Positions 6,382 to 13,132 of a stretch of DNA of 14,147 nt are shown one piece after another. The notes under the pieces are model-generated. The model was not told the DNA's origin. It saw only the letters and a program-made list of their open reading frames with translations, and did not search any database. The stretch comes from Clostridia bacterium. GTDB lineage: Bacteria; Bacillota; Clostridia; Clostridiales; Clostridiaceae. The position numbers and the translations under genes are program-made. Numbering within the stretch: the first letter of the stretch is position 1; each line of letters opens with the position of its first letter. The stretch covers positions 1-14,147 of the forward strand of contig RZYZ01000030.1 in assembly GCA_009930125.1 (NCBI GenBank). The letters run 5' to 3'.

Positions 6382-6422
6382 AAAACATCAGGTAATGATA
6401 ATTTTATCACCAACTGATGTTT
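6382..6422 (-). terminator. Terminator after cysS
   Basis: The outer arms AAACATCAG/CTGATGTTT (9 bp) and inner arms TGATA/TATCA are separated by a 4x4 internal loop. On the minus strand a short T-run (TTTTCC) follows. It begins about 10 bases after the cysS stop codon. The palindrome could also work on the plus strand. Confidence 0.7.
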
Positions 6423-6431
6423 ATAACGATT

Positions 6432-7832
6432 CTATGAATTTTTACGGCTCCATCTCACTCCGCTGGGTGTATCTTCCAGGATGATCCCTTCCGCCGCCAG
6501 ATCGTCTCTGATCTTGTCCGCCAAGGCAAAATCACGATTTTTCCTTGCTTCGTTTCTCTCATTAATGAGTTTTTCAATGTCTTCATCCAGGGATCCACCT
6601 AACGGATGCTGCATGATTCCCAAGGGGGAACCCATGTCCACAAGCAGATCCAGCGTGAACTGCACCAGCTCCTTGGACGTTTTTTCGTTAATCCTGCTGT
6701 TCACATCTCGAATCAGTTCGAAAATCACAGAAATCCCATCGGCTGTATTGAAATCATCATCCATTTTTTCGATGAATCGCTTCTTATACTGAAGAAGCTC
6801 TTCTTTTATAAGAAGTTCCTCCTGATCCATGTGCTCTTTCTCGTTGTTGAGATAGCCATGAAGCTTATTGAGCGCATTGTACATTCTTTCAAGGCTTGCC
6901 TTCGCGGCATCCAGCACTTCGATGGTGAAATTGATCTGGGTTCTGTAATGTCCTGAAATCATAAACAGACGAACCACTTCCTGATCATACTTCTCGAGAA
7001 TTTCCCGGGCTGTAAAGAAATTGTTGAGAGATTTGCTCATTTTCTTATTGTCCACGTTGATGAATGCACCGTGGAGCCAGTACTTTGCAAAGGTCTTACC
7101 AGAGCGGCCTTCACTCTGAGCGATTTCATTTTCATGATGGGGAAAGACCAGGTCCGTCCCACCGGCATGGATATCAATGGTTTCTCCCAGAAGATTCAGC
7201 GCCATGCAGGAACATTCAATGTGCCAGCCGGGTCTTCCATTGCCCCAAGGACTTTTCCAGGAAGGTTCAAAGGGCTTGGCATTCTTCCATAGCGCGAAGT
7301 CCATGGGATCCCTCTTACGATCGTCCACCTCCACTCTGGAACCCGACTGCAGATCTTCCAGGTTCTGACCCGAAAGCTTGCCGTATCCTGCAAAGGTCTT
7401 TGTGGAATAATAGACATCTCCCTCCACTTCGTAGGCATATCCCTTTTCAATGAGCTCCTCTATGAACTGGATCATCTCCGTGATGTACTCCGTCGCTCTG
7501 GGGTTCACTGTAGCTCTTTTGATATTGAGTTTATCCGCATCCAGGTAATACTCCATGATGTATCGATCACCCAGTTCCTTCACCGTCGTATCTGTATCCT
7601 GAGCCTTCTTGATCATCTTGTCATCGATATCCGTGAAGTTCTGCACGAACTTGACTTCATATCCTCTGTATTCCAGATACCTTCTGATGGTATCAAAGAT
7701 GATGAAGGTTCTTGCATTCCCGATGTGGAACAGATTATAGACTGTAGGCCCACAGACATACATTCTCACTTTCCCTTCTTCAATGGGGATGAATTCTTCT
7801 TTTCTTTTGGTTAAAGTATTATAAACCTTCAT
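6432..7832 (-). CDS. cysS: Cysteinyl-tRNA synthetase
   Basis: A complete 466-residue class I synthetase that attaches cysteine to tRNA-Cys in the cytoplasm. The HIGH-type motif is HIGN (36-39) and the KMSKS motif lies at 264-268. Zinc ligands that sort cysteine from serine are present: Cys27 (VCGPTVYNLFHIGNA), Cys207 (WHIECSCMA), and His232/Glu236 in FPHHENEIAQSE. The C-terminal end NRDFALADKIRDDLAAEGI followed by EDTPSGVRW is also typical. The ATG has an AGGAGG 6 bases upstream. It lies 36 bases after the ProRS-like gene with no terminator between, so the two are probably cotranscribed. A terminator follows it. Confidence 0.98.
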   Translation of the reverse strand: MKVYNTLTKRKEEFIPIEEGKVRMYVCGPTVYNLFHIGNARTFIIFDTIRRYLEYRGYEVKFVQNFTDIDDKMIKKAQDTDTTVKELGDRYIMEYYLDADKLNIKRATVNPRATEYITEMIQFIEELIEKGYAYEVEGDVYYSTKTFAGYGKLSGQNLEDLQSGSRVEVDDRKRDPMDFALWKNAKPFEPSWKSPWGNGRPGWHIECSCMALNLLGETIDIHAGGTDLVFPHHENEIAQSEGRSGKTFAKYWLHGAFINVDNKKMSKSLNNFFTAREILEKYDQEVVRLFMISGHYRTQINFTIEVLDAAKASLERMYNALNKLHGYLNNEKEHMDQEELLIKEELLQYKKRFIEKMDDDFNTADGISVIFELIRDVNSRINEKTSKELVQFTLDLLVDMGSPLGIMQHPLGGSLDEDIEKLINERNEARKNRDFALADKIRDDLAAEGIILEDTPSGVRWSRKNS

Positions 7833-7868
7833 AACCTTCCTCCTGTCTATATAACTTCGCTTTTTTTC

Positions 7869-9329
7869 TTATTCTATCACTTTAGACCTGATGATTTCCA
7901 CTAGTTTATTCTGATCTGCCTTTATAACCTTACCGGATCTGTCTTTCATATCGAATCTGCCGTCTTTCCCGACAATGACCCTTTTACCGATGCCAAGAAG
8001 ATCATACTCGCTGAACTTGCTGCCCATGCGGTCTTTTCTGTCATCAAAGAGAACACGGAGCCCTGCAGATAAAAGCAGCTTGTATAGCTCCTCTCCGATA
8101 CGGATGGCATCCTCCTGTCTCGGATCCACCAAAGTCACCACTGCATCGAAACATGAGGTTTCATCTGAGAGATCAAGTCCGATCTCATCCATGGACGTTT
8201 CCGCAACAGCAAGCAGGATACGGTCCACATTCAGATATCCGATGGTTAAAGGATGATAAATGAATCCGCCTTCCTGTGCCTGCACTCTGATTTTTTCAGG
8301 CTGCCTCCTCACTTCACCAAGAAGCCATCCCTTCGAACTATGCAAACGCCTTGTCACAGAATAGAAATCCCCTGAAAAATCACGCCCGTATAAAACGCCT
8401 TTGAAGTGATAGTCCGTTTTGTTTGCGCCTGCGATGTACGCTTTTTCCTTGCTTATTTCCTCATCCACAAGAATCTGGTCCACCTTGAGATTCTTCGGTC
8501 CTGCAAATCCCACCTCTGCACCGGTGACTTCCTCCACCAGAGTTGAAGGGAGCACCTTCAGCGCATCTTCTTTGAGCCCCAGAATCCTGGTTACTCTGGC
8601 CATATCGATCTCCTTGTGCCCTTCCAGTATGACAGCATAGTTTTTCACCCCATCCGTCAGAAGCATGGTCTTCAGTATATCGGATGGATTCACTTCAAGA
8701 AAAGCACACAGGTCATGAATGGTTCTGATTCCAGGTGTCTCCACCATACTCAAATCTTCCATATCTTTATCATCCTTAGCTTCCGTCCTGGCTTTATCAC
8801 CATACGGATCCTCTCCACCGTACTCATCCTGTCCAGTAACGGAAGGATAATAATACCCCTTGTGATCCTCCACAGCCTTTATACCCAGCTTATGGAATAT
8901 CAGAACCAACAATTCATTCACAACCACTTCCTCCCCCAGCACCGAGAACGCCATGACATTCTGGGTATTCCCTCTCCACGAGGACTCGTGATGCTCATTG
9001 CGAAATGTTATCTGTTCCTGGACATAGAGTTTCAGCGGAATATCCTTATAGGATCCGACATAGGAATCGTTAAAGGAATGGACAGCCTCTTCCAGTTCCA
9101 GAAGGTTCTGCACACCAGCAAATTCGATCTGAGAAAAAGAGTACTTCTCCAGAAGCTCCGTAATCACTTTCTCAATCCGGCTTTTCAGAAGCAGCCCCAC
9201 TTTCGTATAAACTGTCCTTCCATTGATTTTCTTTATAAAACCTGCTCTCTGCATGTAGTAGTCGATCCTTCCCTCATTGGGATTCTGATCGCTTTTCATG
9301 GTTCGAAGCAGCAGTTCCTCTATTCTCAT
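7869..9329 (-). CDS. Degenerate prolyl-tRNA synthetase-like protein with INS editing domain
   Basis: A 486-residue protein that follows the bacterial ProRS layout but is shorter than the usual ~570. The N-terminal 150 residues align to the class II catalytic core. About 35-40 residues between motif 1 and SYKDIPLKLY (93-102) are missing, including the proline/ATP-contacting loop. Motif 1 loses its proline (FAGVQNLLELEE). Motif 2 keeps only Arg110 and Glu112 (FRNEHHESSWRG). The motif 3 region (IGYLNVDRILLA, Arg370) lacks the GxGxxR glycines. By contrast, the YbaK-like INS domain (about 195-325) keeps Lys220 (DILKTML), and the C-terminal anticodon-binding domain (394-486, VLFDDRKDRMGSKF) is well preserved. 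It is probably not a working synthetase. A role in editing or tRNA binding is inferred. It shares a promoter with cysS. Confidence 0.85.
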   Translation of the reverse strand: MRIEELLLRTMKSDQNPNEGRIDYYMQRAGFIKKINGRTVYTKVGLLLKSRIEKVITELLEKYSFSQIEFAGVQNLLELEEAVHSFNDSYVGSYKDIPLKLYVQEQITFRNEHHESSWRGNTQNVMAFSVLGEEVVVNELLVLIFHKLGIKAVEDHKGYYYPSVTGQDEYGGEDPYGDKARTEAKDDKDMEDLSMVETPGIRTIHDLCAFLEVNPSDILKTMLLTDGVKNYAVILEGHKEIDMARVTRILGLKEDALKVLPSTLVEEVTGAEVGFAGPKNLKVDQILVDEEISKEKAYIAGANKTDYHFKGVLYGRDFSGDFYSVTRRLHSSKGWLLGEVRRQPEKIRVQAQEGGFIYHPLTIGYLNVDRILLAVAETSMDEIGLDLSDETSCFDAVVTLVDPRQEDAIRIGEELYKLLLSAGLRVLFDDRKDRMGSKFSEYDLLGIGKRVIVGKDGRFDMKDRSGKVIKADQNKLVEIIRSKVIE

Positions 9330-9359
9330 CTTTTACCTCACTTAACATCATTTCTTCTT

Positions 9360-9389
9360 ATTATAACGAATAGAAGGAGTTTTTGTACA
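9360..9389 (-). promoter_or_regulatory. Candidate promoter of the ProRS-like/cysS operon
   Basis: A perfect TATAAT (9360-9365) is preceded after 18 bases by TGTACA (9384-9389; 4/6 to the -35 consensus). It lies 30 bases before the ProRS-like ATG and follows the terminator of the glycerol operon. Confidence 0.55.
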
Positions 9390-9408
9390 TCACAATCCCT
9401 CCCAAAAG

Positions 9409-9435
9409 GAAAAAGGATGCGAAATCGCATCCTTT
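9409..9435 (-). terminator. Terminator of the glycerol gene block
   Basis: A perfect 10-bp stem AAAGGATGCG/CGCATCCTTT with an ATTT loop is followed by additional T residues before CC. It begins 16 bases after the stop codon of the last small membrane protein gene, so that gene ends the transcript. Confidence 0.88.
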
Positions 9436-9451
9436 AAGTGGTTGTTATATT

Positions 9452-9781
9452 TTATAGGAATGTTGAAAGAATAAATCCGCCTATGATACCACCGAGGATA
9501 CCAGCAAGGATTGTGCTTCCATTGATCTTCTTACCTGCAAAGACATCAGCAAGGAATAAACCTGTACCAGCTGCCCATGCCATATCAATCCAGGCTGTAC
9601 CTGACTGATAGACCATTCCAAGTCCGTGATTCATTGCCCACATGGTACCTACGATAAATGCTGCTGCCATCCAGCCCCCTATTGGACCAAAAGCTTCAAC
9701 CAGTCTGCCCCACATAGTCGCAATCAGGAATGGAAATAAAAATCCGCCTACAATTGTTGAAATTATCTGACCTAGTTCCAT
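9452..9781 (-). CDS. Small multi-pass membrane protein A, putative glycerol uptake subunit
   Basis: A 109-residue hydrophobic protein with about four membrane segments (roughly 5-24, 34-58, 64-82 and 89-109). It aligns with the protein encoded just upstream over IGGW (34-37), MNH (50-52), DMAW (66-69) and DVF (79-81), so the two are paralogs likely to form a hetero-oligomer. From memory they resemble the pair of small Listeria proteins (Lin0367/Lin0368) in a glycerol/dihydroxyacetone cluster that are named putative glycerol transporter subunits. This match is recalled, not computed. The position in one unit with glpK, with no glpF present, supports glycerol uptake. AGGAGG lies 8 bases before the ATG, and the gap to the upstream paralog is 18 bases. 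Confidence 0.78.
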   Translation of the reverse strand: MELGQIISTIVGGFLFPFLIATMWGRLVEAFGPIGGWMAAAFIVGTMWAMNHGLGMVYQSGTAWIDMAWAAGTGLFLADVFAGKKINGSTILAGILGGIIGGFILSTFL

Positions 9782-9799
9782 TATTTGTACCTCCTATCC

Positions 9800-10162
9800 T
9801 TACGCTTCTATTTTATTGAAAGCATTAATTGCTAAAGCAGCTAATGCAGCACCGACGGTCAATAGACCGATGGTTGGTAGAGAACTAACTAATCTTCCGA
9901 AATCAAATCCGTTTCCACCTACACCAAACACGTCTCTCATGATACCAACCCAAGCAATTCCCCATGCCATATCTACAAATGCATGGTCCCCAGGATTGTC
10001 AATAAGACCAATGTAATGGTTCATGAACCACATAGGTCCGATGATCGCTACAGCTGCAAACCAGCCACCGATGTTTCCATAAGCTCCTGCCCAGTCGCCC
10101 CATATGCTCATAACGAACATACCAGCAATGGCAAAACCTACTGTACTTCTTAGAAATTTCAT
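9800..10162 (-). CDS. Small multi-pass membrane protein B, putative glycerol uptake subunit
   Basis: A 120-residue membrane protein with hydrophobic segments at roughly 6-22, 31-54, 61-79 and 94-113. It shares with its downstream paralog the pattern (F/Y)GxIGGW (28-34), MWxMNH (44-49), DMAW (64-67) and DVF (77-79). Polar residues Asn48, His49, Asp64 and Asp77 are therefore kept inside or next to membrane segments in both proteins and may line a shared pathway. The ATG has AGGAG 7 bases upstream. It follows the DhaM-like gene by 42 bases. The transport role is inferred from operon context and recalled similarity to the Listeria pair; the sequence alone shows only a small paralogous integral membrane protein. 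Confidence 0.78.
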   Translation of the reverse strand: MKFLRSTVGFAIAGMFVMSIWGDWAGAYGNIGGWFAAVAIIGPMWFMNHYIGLIDNPGDHAFVDMAWGIAWVGIMRDVFGVGGNGFDFGRLVSSLPTIGLLTVGAALAALAINAFNKIEA

Positions 10163-10204
10163 AGTATATCTCCTCTCTTTTTGTGTTTTTCAGTTGATCA
10201 ACAA

Positions 10205-10594
10205 CTAAAATTTGTTTTGTTTTGTCAGTTTTACCTCGTCTAGAACTGAATTCACATCATCACTGACCATAGACTGGACACCAGCTACAAAAGCACCTTC
10301 AACGATGGGAGCATCTACAAGAATACATTTCGCTTTCAGATCTTCATCAACTAGATCCAATGCAATTTCTGAACTCATTATAGAACTTCCAATGTCTGTA
10401 AATATCAATATATTATTGCATCCTGAAAGTTCATTGATAGCTTCAACGATTTTATCCGCACTTGTACCCAGTCTTCCGTCTGTAGTACCCCCTGCTGAAA
10501 CGATTGGGACTGCGTCCTTCGTCATTTCCACAACAAGGTCTTTGATTCCATCAGTAATTTTTTCACTGTGGGACACCAGTATTAAACCTATCAT
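10205..10594 (-). CDS. DhaM-like PTS EIIA (mannose-type) phosphotransferase protein
   Basis: A 129-residue single EIIA-Man-like domain matching DhaM, the phosphocarrier that passes phosphate from HPr to dihydroxyacetone kinase DhaL. The phosphorylated histidine is His9 in MIGLILVSHSEKITDG, the same position as in E. coli DhaM. Other conserved parts are SAGGTTDGRLGTSADKI, FTDIGSSIMSSE and DAPIVEGAFVAGV. I start at the ATG ending at 10594, because AAGGAG lies 9 bases before it and it places the His at position 9. The upstream ATGs at 10603 and 10636 fit poorly. Oddly, no DhaK or DhaL is nearby; instead it sits between glpK and the membrane pair. It may phosphorylate or regulate one of these, or serve a DhaKL elsewhere. 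Confidence 0.87.
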   Translation of the reverse strand: MIGLILVSHSEKITDGIKDLVVEMTKDAVPIVSAGGTTDGRLGTSADKIVEAINELSGCNNILIFTDIGSSIMSSEIALDLVDEDLKAKCILVDAPIVEGAFVAGVQSMVSDDVNSVLDEVKLTKQNKF

Positions 10595-10685
10595 GAATTT
10601 CATCTCCTTATCGTCTTTGGTCTTCATAACCGTCATTCATTCCATTGTCAGTTTCCTGTCTATCAATTCCTGACTTTATCTATGA

Positions 10686-10719
10686 ACATCTCTATGCTGA
10701 AAAACCAGCATAGAGATGT
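10686..10719 (-). repeat. Perfect 14-bp inverted repeat between glpK and the DhaM-like gene
   Basis: ACATCTCTATGCTG and its exact complement flank a 6-base loop (GTTTTT on the minus strand). No U-tract follows on either strand, so it is not a classic terminator. It lies 23 bases after the glpK stop. It could stabilise the glpK message, cause partial termination or be a processing site that sets different levels for glpK and the downstream genes. Confidence 0.85.
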
Positions 10720-10742
10720 ATAGATTCAGTTTGTTGAGAGTC

Positions 10743-12230
10743 TTATTTGTTTTCCCAGTCCATGGATCTCTTAACAGCTTTTTCCCATCCAGCATACAGA
10801 GCATCTCTGTCTTCTGACTTCATATCTGGGTTGTATTCGCCGTCGATAGCCCACTTTGTCTTGACTTCATCTTCATTTGCCCAGAATCCAACTGCAAGTC
10901 CTGCAAGATATGCAGCACCAAGAGCTGTTGTTTCAGCAATAACTGGTCTTAGAACTGTTCTGTCAAGGATGTCAGCCTGGAACTGCATCAGGAAGTTATT
11001 AGCAGATGCTCCACCGTCAACCTTCAGGTTCTGAAGTTCGATTCCTGCATCTTTTTCCATAGCAACCAGAACGTCCTTTGTCTGATAAGCGATGGATTCA
11101 AGTGCCGCTCTGATGATATGGTATCTGTTTGCTCCTCTTGTCAGTCCTAGGATTGCTCCTCTAGCATACTGATCCCAGTGTGGTGCGCCTAGTCCAACGA
11201 ATGCTGGAACTACGTATACACCTGCGTTGTCCTTAACCTTGGTTGCGAAGTATTCGGAATCCTTTGAATCGTAGATGAGTTTCAGTTCATCTCTGATCCA
11301 CTGAACAACTGCTCCACCTACGAAGATGGAACCTTCAAGCGCATACTGTACCTTGTCATGGGATGTAGCTGCGATTGTGGTTACAAGTCCGTTTTCGGAA
11401 AGCTTCATTTCCTCACCGATGTTAACAAGTAGGAAACATCCTGTTCCGTATGTGTTCTTAGCTTCACCAGGTGTGAAACATGTCTGTCCATAAAGAGCAG
11501 ACTGCTGGTCACCAGCCATACCTGAGATTGGAATCATAACGCCGTTGATGTTGGTTTCGCCATATACTTCAGAAGATTTCTTAACTTCAGGAAGCATGGA
11601 TCTTGGAATATTCAGCTCCTGTAGAAGCTTTTCATCCCATTCCAGTTTCTTGATGTTGTAGATCATGGTTCTTGATGCATTGGTGTAGTCTGTCGCATGC
11701 ACTTTACCTTCGGTAAGCTTCCAGAGCAGCCATGTATCGATTGTTCCGAAAAGAAGGTCTCCAGCTTCAGCCTTTTCTCTAGCACCTTCAACATTGTCCA
11801 GAATCCACTTGATCTTAGTTCCGGAGAAGTAAGCATCAATCTGCAGACCTGTATTTTCTCTGACATAGTCCCCAAGACCCTTCGCCTTCAAGTCGTCACA
11901 GATGTTGGAGGTTCTTCTACACTGCCACACAATGGCATTGTATACTGGTTCTCCAGTGTTCTTATCCCAAACTACGGTTGTTTCTCTCTGGTTTGTGATA
12001 CCGATGGCAGCAACTTCATCAGCTCTGACACCTGAACGAGCCATAGCTTCATTCAGAACACCATACTGTGATGACCAGATTTCTCTTGGATCATGTTCAA
12101 CCCAACCCTGCTTAGGATAAATCTGAGTGAATTCCTTCTGAGCAACACCTACGATGTTCTGCTCTTTGTCAAAAATGATGGTTCTGGAACTGGTTGTTCC
12201 TTGGTCAAGTGCGATAACGTACTTTTTCAT
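10743..12230 (-). CDS. glpK: Glycerol kinase
   Basis: A complete 495-residue FGGY-family kinase that makes sn-glycerol 3-phosphate from glycerol and ATP. Recognisable parts are ALDQGTTSSR (7-16), NQRET (80-84), VWQCRRT (101-107), GDQQSALYGQ (240-249) with catalytic Asp241, YGTGCFLLVN, LEGSIFVGGA and VDGGASANNFLMQFQADIL. It resembles the E. coli enzyme. The loop after SSEVYG reads ETNINGVMIPI, which lacks the histidine that HPr phosphorylates to activate GlpK in enterococci and bacilli, so that control appears absent. The ATG is preceded by an imperfect Shine-Dalgarno (AGGGGGG). A GlpP-type terminator stands in the leader. Neighbours are glpP upstream and the DhaM-like gene downstream. No glpF or glpD is in the window. 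Confidence 0.98.
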   Translation of the reverse strand: MKKYVIALDQGTTSSRTIIFDKEQNIVGVAQKEFTQIYPKQGWVEHDPREIWSSQYGVLNEAMARSGVRADEVAAIGITNQRETTVVWDKNTGEPVYNAIVWQCRRTSNICDDLKAKGLGDYVRENTGLQIDAYFSGTKIKWILDNVEGAREKAEAGDLLFGTIDTWLLWKLTEGKVHATDYTNASRTMIYNIKKLEWDEKLLQELNIPRSMLPEVKKSSEVYGETNINGVMIPISGMAGDQQSALYGQTCFTPGEAKNTYGTGCFLLVNIGEEMKLSENGLVTTIAATSHDKVQYALEGSIFVGGAVVQWIRDELKLIYDSKDSEYFATKVKDNAGVYVVPAFVGLGAPHWDQYARGAILGLTRGANRYHIIRAALESIAYQTKDVLVAMEKDAGIELQNLKVDGGASANNFLMQFQADILDRTVLRPVIAETTALGAAYLAGLAVGFWANEDEVKTKWAIDGEYNPDMKSEDRDALYAGWEKAVKRSMDWENK

Positions 12231-12260
12231 TTTGTACCCCCCTGGTAATTATTTGTATAT

Positions 12261-12292
12261 AAAAAGCCACAAACTTAATAAGCTTGTAGCTT
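12261..12292 (-). terminator. Attenuator/terminator in the glpP-glpK leader, probable GlpP target
   Basis: On the minus strand AAGCTACAAGCTT and AAGTTTGTGGCTT pair over 13 positions (two G-U) around ATT and run into a T-rich tract (TTTTTATAT). The structure starts about 14 bases after the glpP stop and ends about 30 bases before the glpK ATG. In Bacillus, GlpP with glycerol 3-phosphate antiterminates at leader terminators of glp genes. The position directly before glpK suggests the same mechanism here. Confidence 0.82.
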
Positions 12293-12306
12293 TCTCTATC
12301 ACTCTA

Positions 12307-12873
12307 CTACAAATTCCACAAACTTTTGTTAGTTGTTGAAATTGCTGTTGCCCCCGAATGGAGAGCGGAATATGCGTCATCTTTGTCGATTATAAGTCCT
12401 CCAGCAATCACTGGTGTTCTTGTCAGCAAAGAAATCTTTTTAATGATTTTGGGGATGACCCCAGGTAGAACTTCAAAGGCATCTGCATAAGTGTATTCCA
12501 TATGCTTCTTCGCTTTTTCCAAAGCCATGGAATCTAATACAAAAAATCTTTGAACCGTCAAAAGACCTAATTCATTTGCAGCCTTTATGACATTAGATTT
12601 TGTAGAAATAACACCATCAGCTTCAGTATAATCCTTAACATATTTTGCAGCGATTTCTTTATTCTCAAGACCTTCTATGAGATCCAGATGTACAAAGACA
12701 AGTTTTCCACAATTTTTAGCTTTTTTAATTATACTTGGCAAGTTGACTATATCTCCAAAAAGAATGAAAACAATTCTGATTTGTGATCTGCAAGCTTCAT
12801 CCAGGCCAGGTCCATCTTTTGCAGCCGCAATTATTGGATACTGTTTAAGCATCTGTAATAAATCACTCCGCAT
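12307..12873 (-). CDS. glpP: Glycerol uptake operon antiterminator GlpP
   Basis: A 188-residue GlpP-family RNA-binding antiterminator; B. subtilis GlpP is 192 residues. With glycerol 3-phosphate it lets RNA polymerase pass terminators in glp leader RNAs. Family hallmarks are VFVHLDLIEGL (about 59-69), ADGVISTKSNVIKAA (about 84-98), a FEVLPGVIPKIIKKI block, and the TIM-barrel phosphate-binding-like stretch TPVIAGGLI followed by HSGATAISTTNKSLW. The ATG has GGAG 5 bases upstream. It is the first gene of the glycerol block. The terminator it would act on lies immediately downstream, before glpK, so it may control the operon without controlling its own synthesis. Confidence 0.95.
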   Translation of the reverse strand: MRSDLLQMLKQYPIIAAAKDGPGLDEACRSQIRIVFILFGDIVNLPSIIKKAKNCGKLVFVHLDLIEGLENKEIAAKYVKDYTEADGVISTKSNVIKAANELGLLTVQRFFVLDSMALEKAKKHMEYTYADAFEVLPGVIPKIIKKISLLTRTPVIAGGLIIDKDDAYSALHSGATAISTTNKSLWNL

Positions 12874-12940
12874 AAGCTCTCCTAACCTTCAAAACACTCG
12901 TTTCTCACATATTCAATCTGTTTTGTAATCCTTTACGAAT

Positions 12941-12969
12941 ATTTTAACATTAAAATACGTGCAAGTCGA
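12941..12969 (-). promoter_or_regulatory. Candidate glpP promoter
   Basis: TCGACT (12964-12969; 4/6) and TAAAAT (12941-12946; 5/6) are separated by 17 bases, about 70 bases before the glpP ATG. A second weaker candidate (TTGTTC with TATATA) lies slightly upstream and would overlap the cre-like site. Confidence 0.45.
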
Positions 12970-12981
12970 ATAGAATTTTTA

Positions 12982-12995
12982 TATAAACGTTAACA
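12982..12995 (+). promoter_or_regulatory. cre-like site (CcpA catabolite control)
   Basis: TATAAACGTTAACA matches 13 of 14 positions of the cre consensus TGWAANCGNTNWCA (only the second base differs). It sits 12 bases upstream of the candidate glpP -35. Glycerol operons are common CcpA targets in Firmicutes, which raises its plausibility. No experiment or genome-wide background count supports it here. Confidence 0.55.
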
Positions 12996-13063
12996 TTTTA
13001 TGAACAACTTAACAATTTAGCCTCTCCATTACCATACTTGTATTCTTAAAACACTTGAACGCC

Positions 13064-13105
13064 AAAGGAGTACACGCTATACCTTCGTATATCATGCACT
13101 CCTTT
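13064..13105. terminator. Long hairpin downstream of ispD
   Basis: Two 19-base arms pair with one mismatch and two G-U pairs on the minus strand, around a GAAG loop, starting 28 bases after the ispD stop. On the minus strand the stem is followed by GGCG rather than a U-tract. On the plus strand it is followed by a short T-run. It probably ends the yacL-ispD transcript or protects its 3' end. Confidence 0.6.
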
Positions 13106-13132
13106 TACTATTTGATATTTAACATTGCACTA

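Noticed and set aside
8616..9437. 273-codon open frame on the plus strand
   Set aside because: It mirrors the ProRS-like gene, has no recognisable domain, and runs through that gene's promoter and into the glycerol operon terminator.
10170..10207. Short inverted repeat between the DhaM-like gene and membrane protein B
   Set aside because: Only about five base pairs (AGTTG/CAACT) and no U-tract; likely chance.
10595..10636. Earlier ATG starts for the DhaM-like protein
   Set aside because: They would precede or overlap the AAGGAG site and move the active histidine away from position 9.
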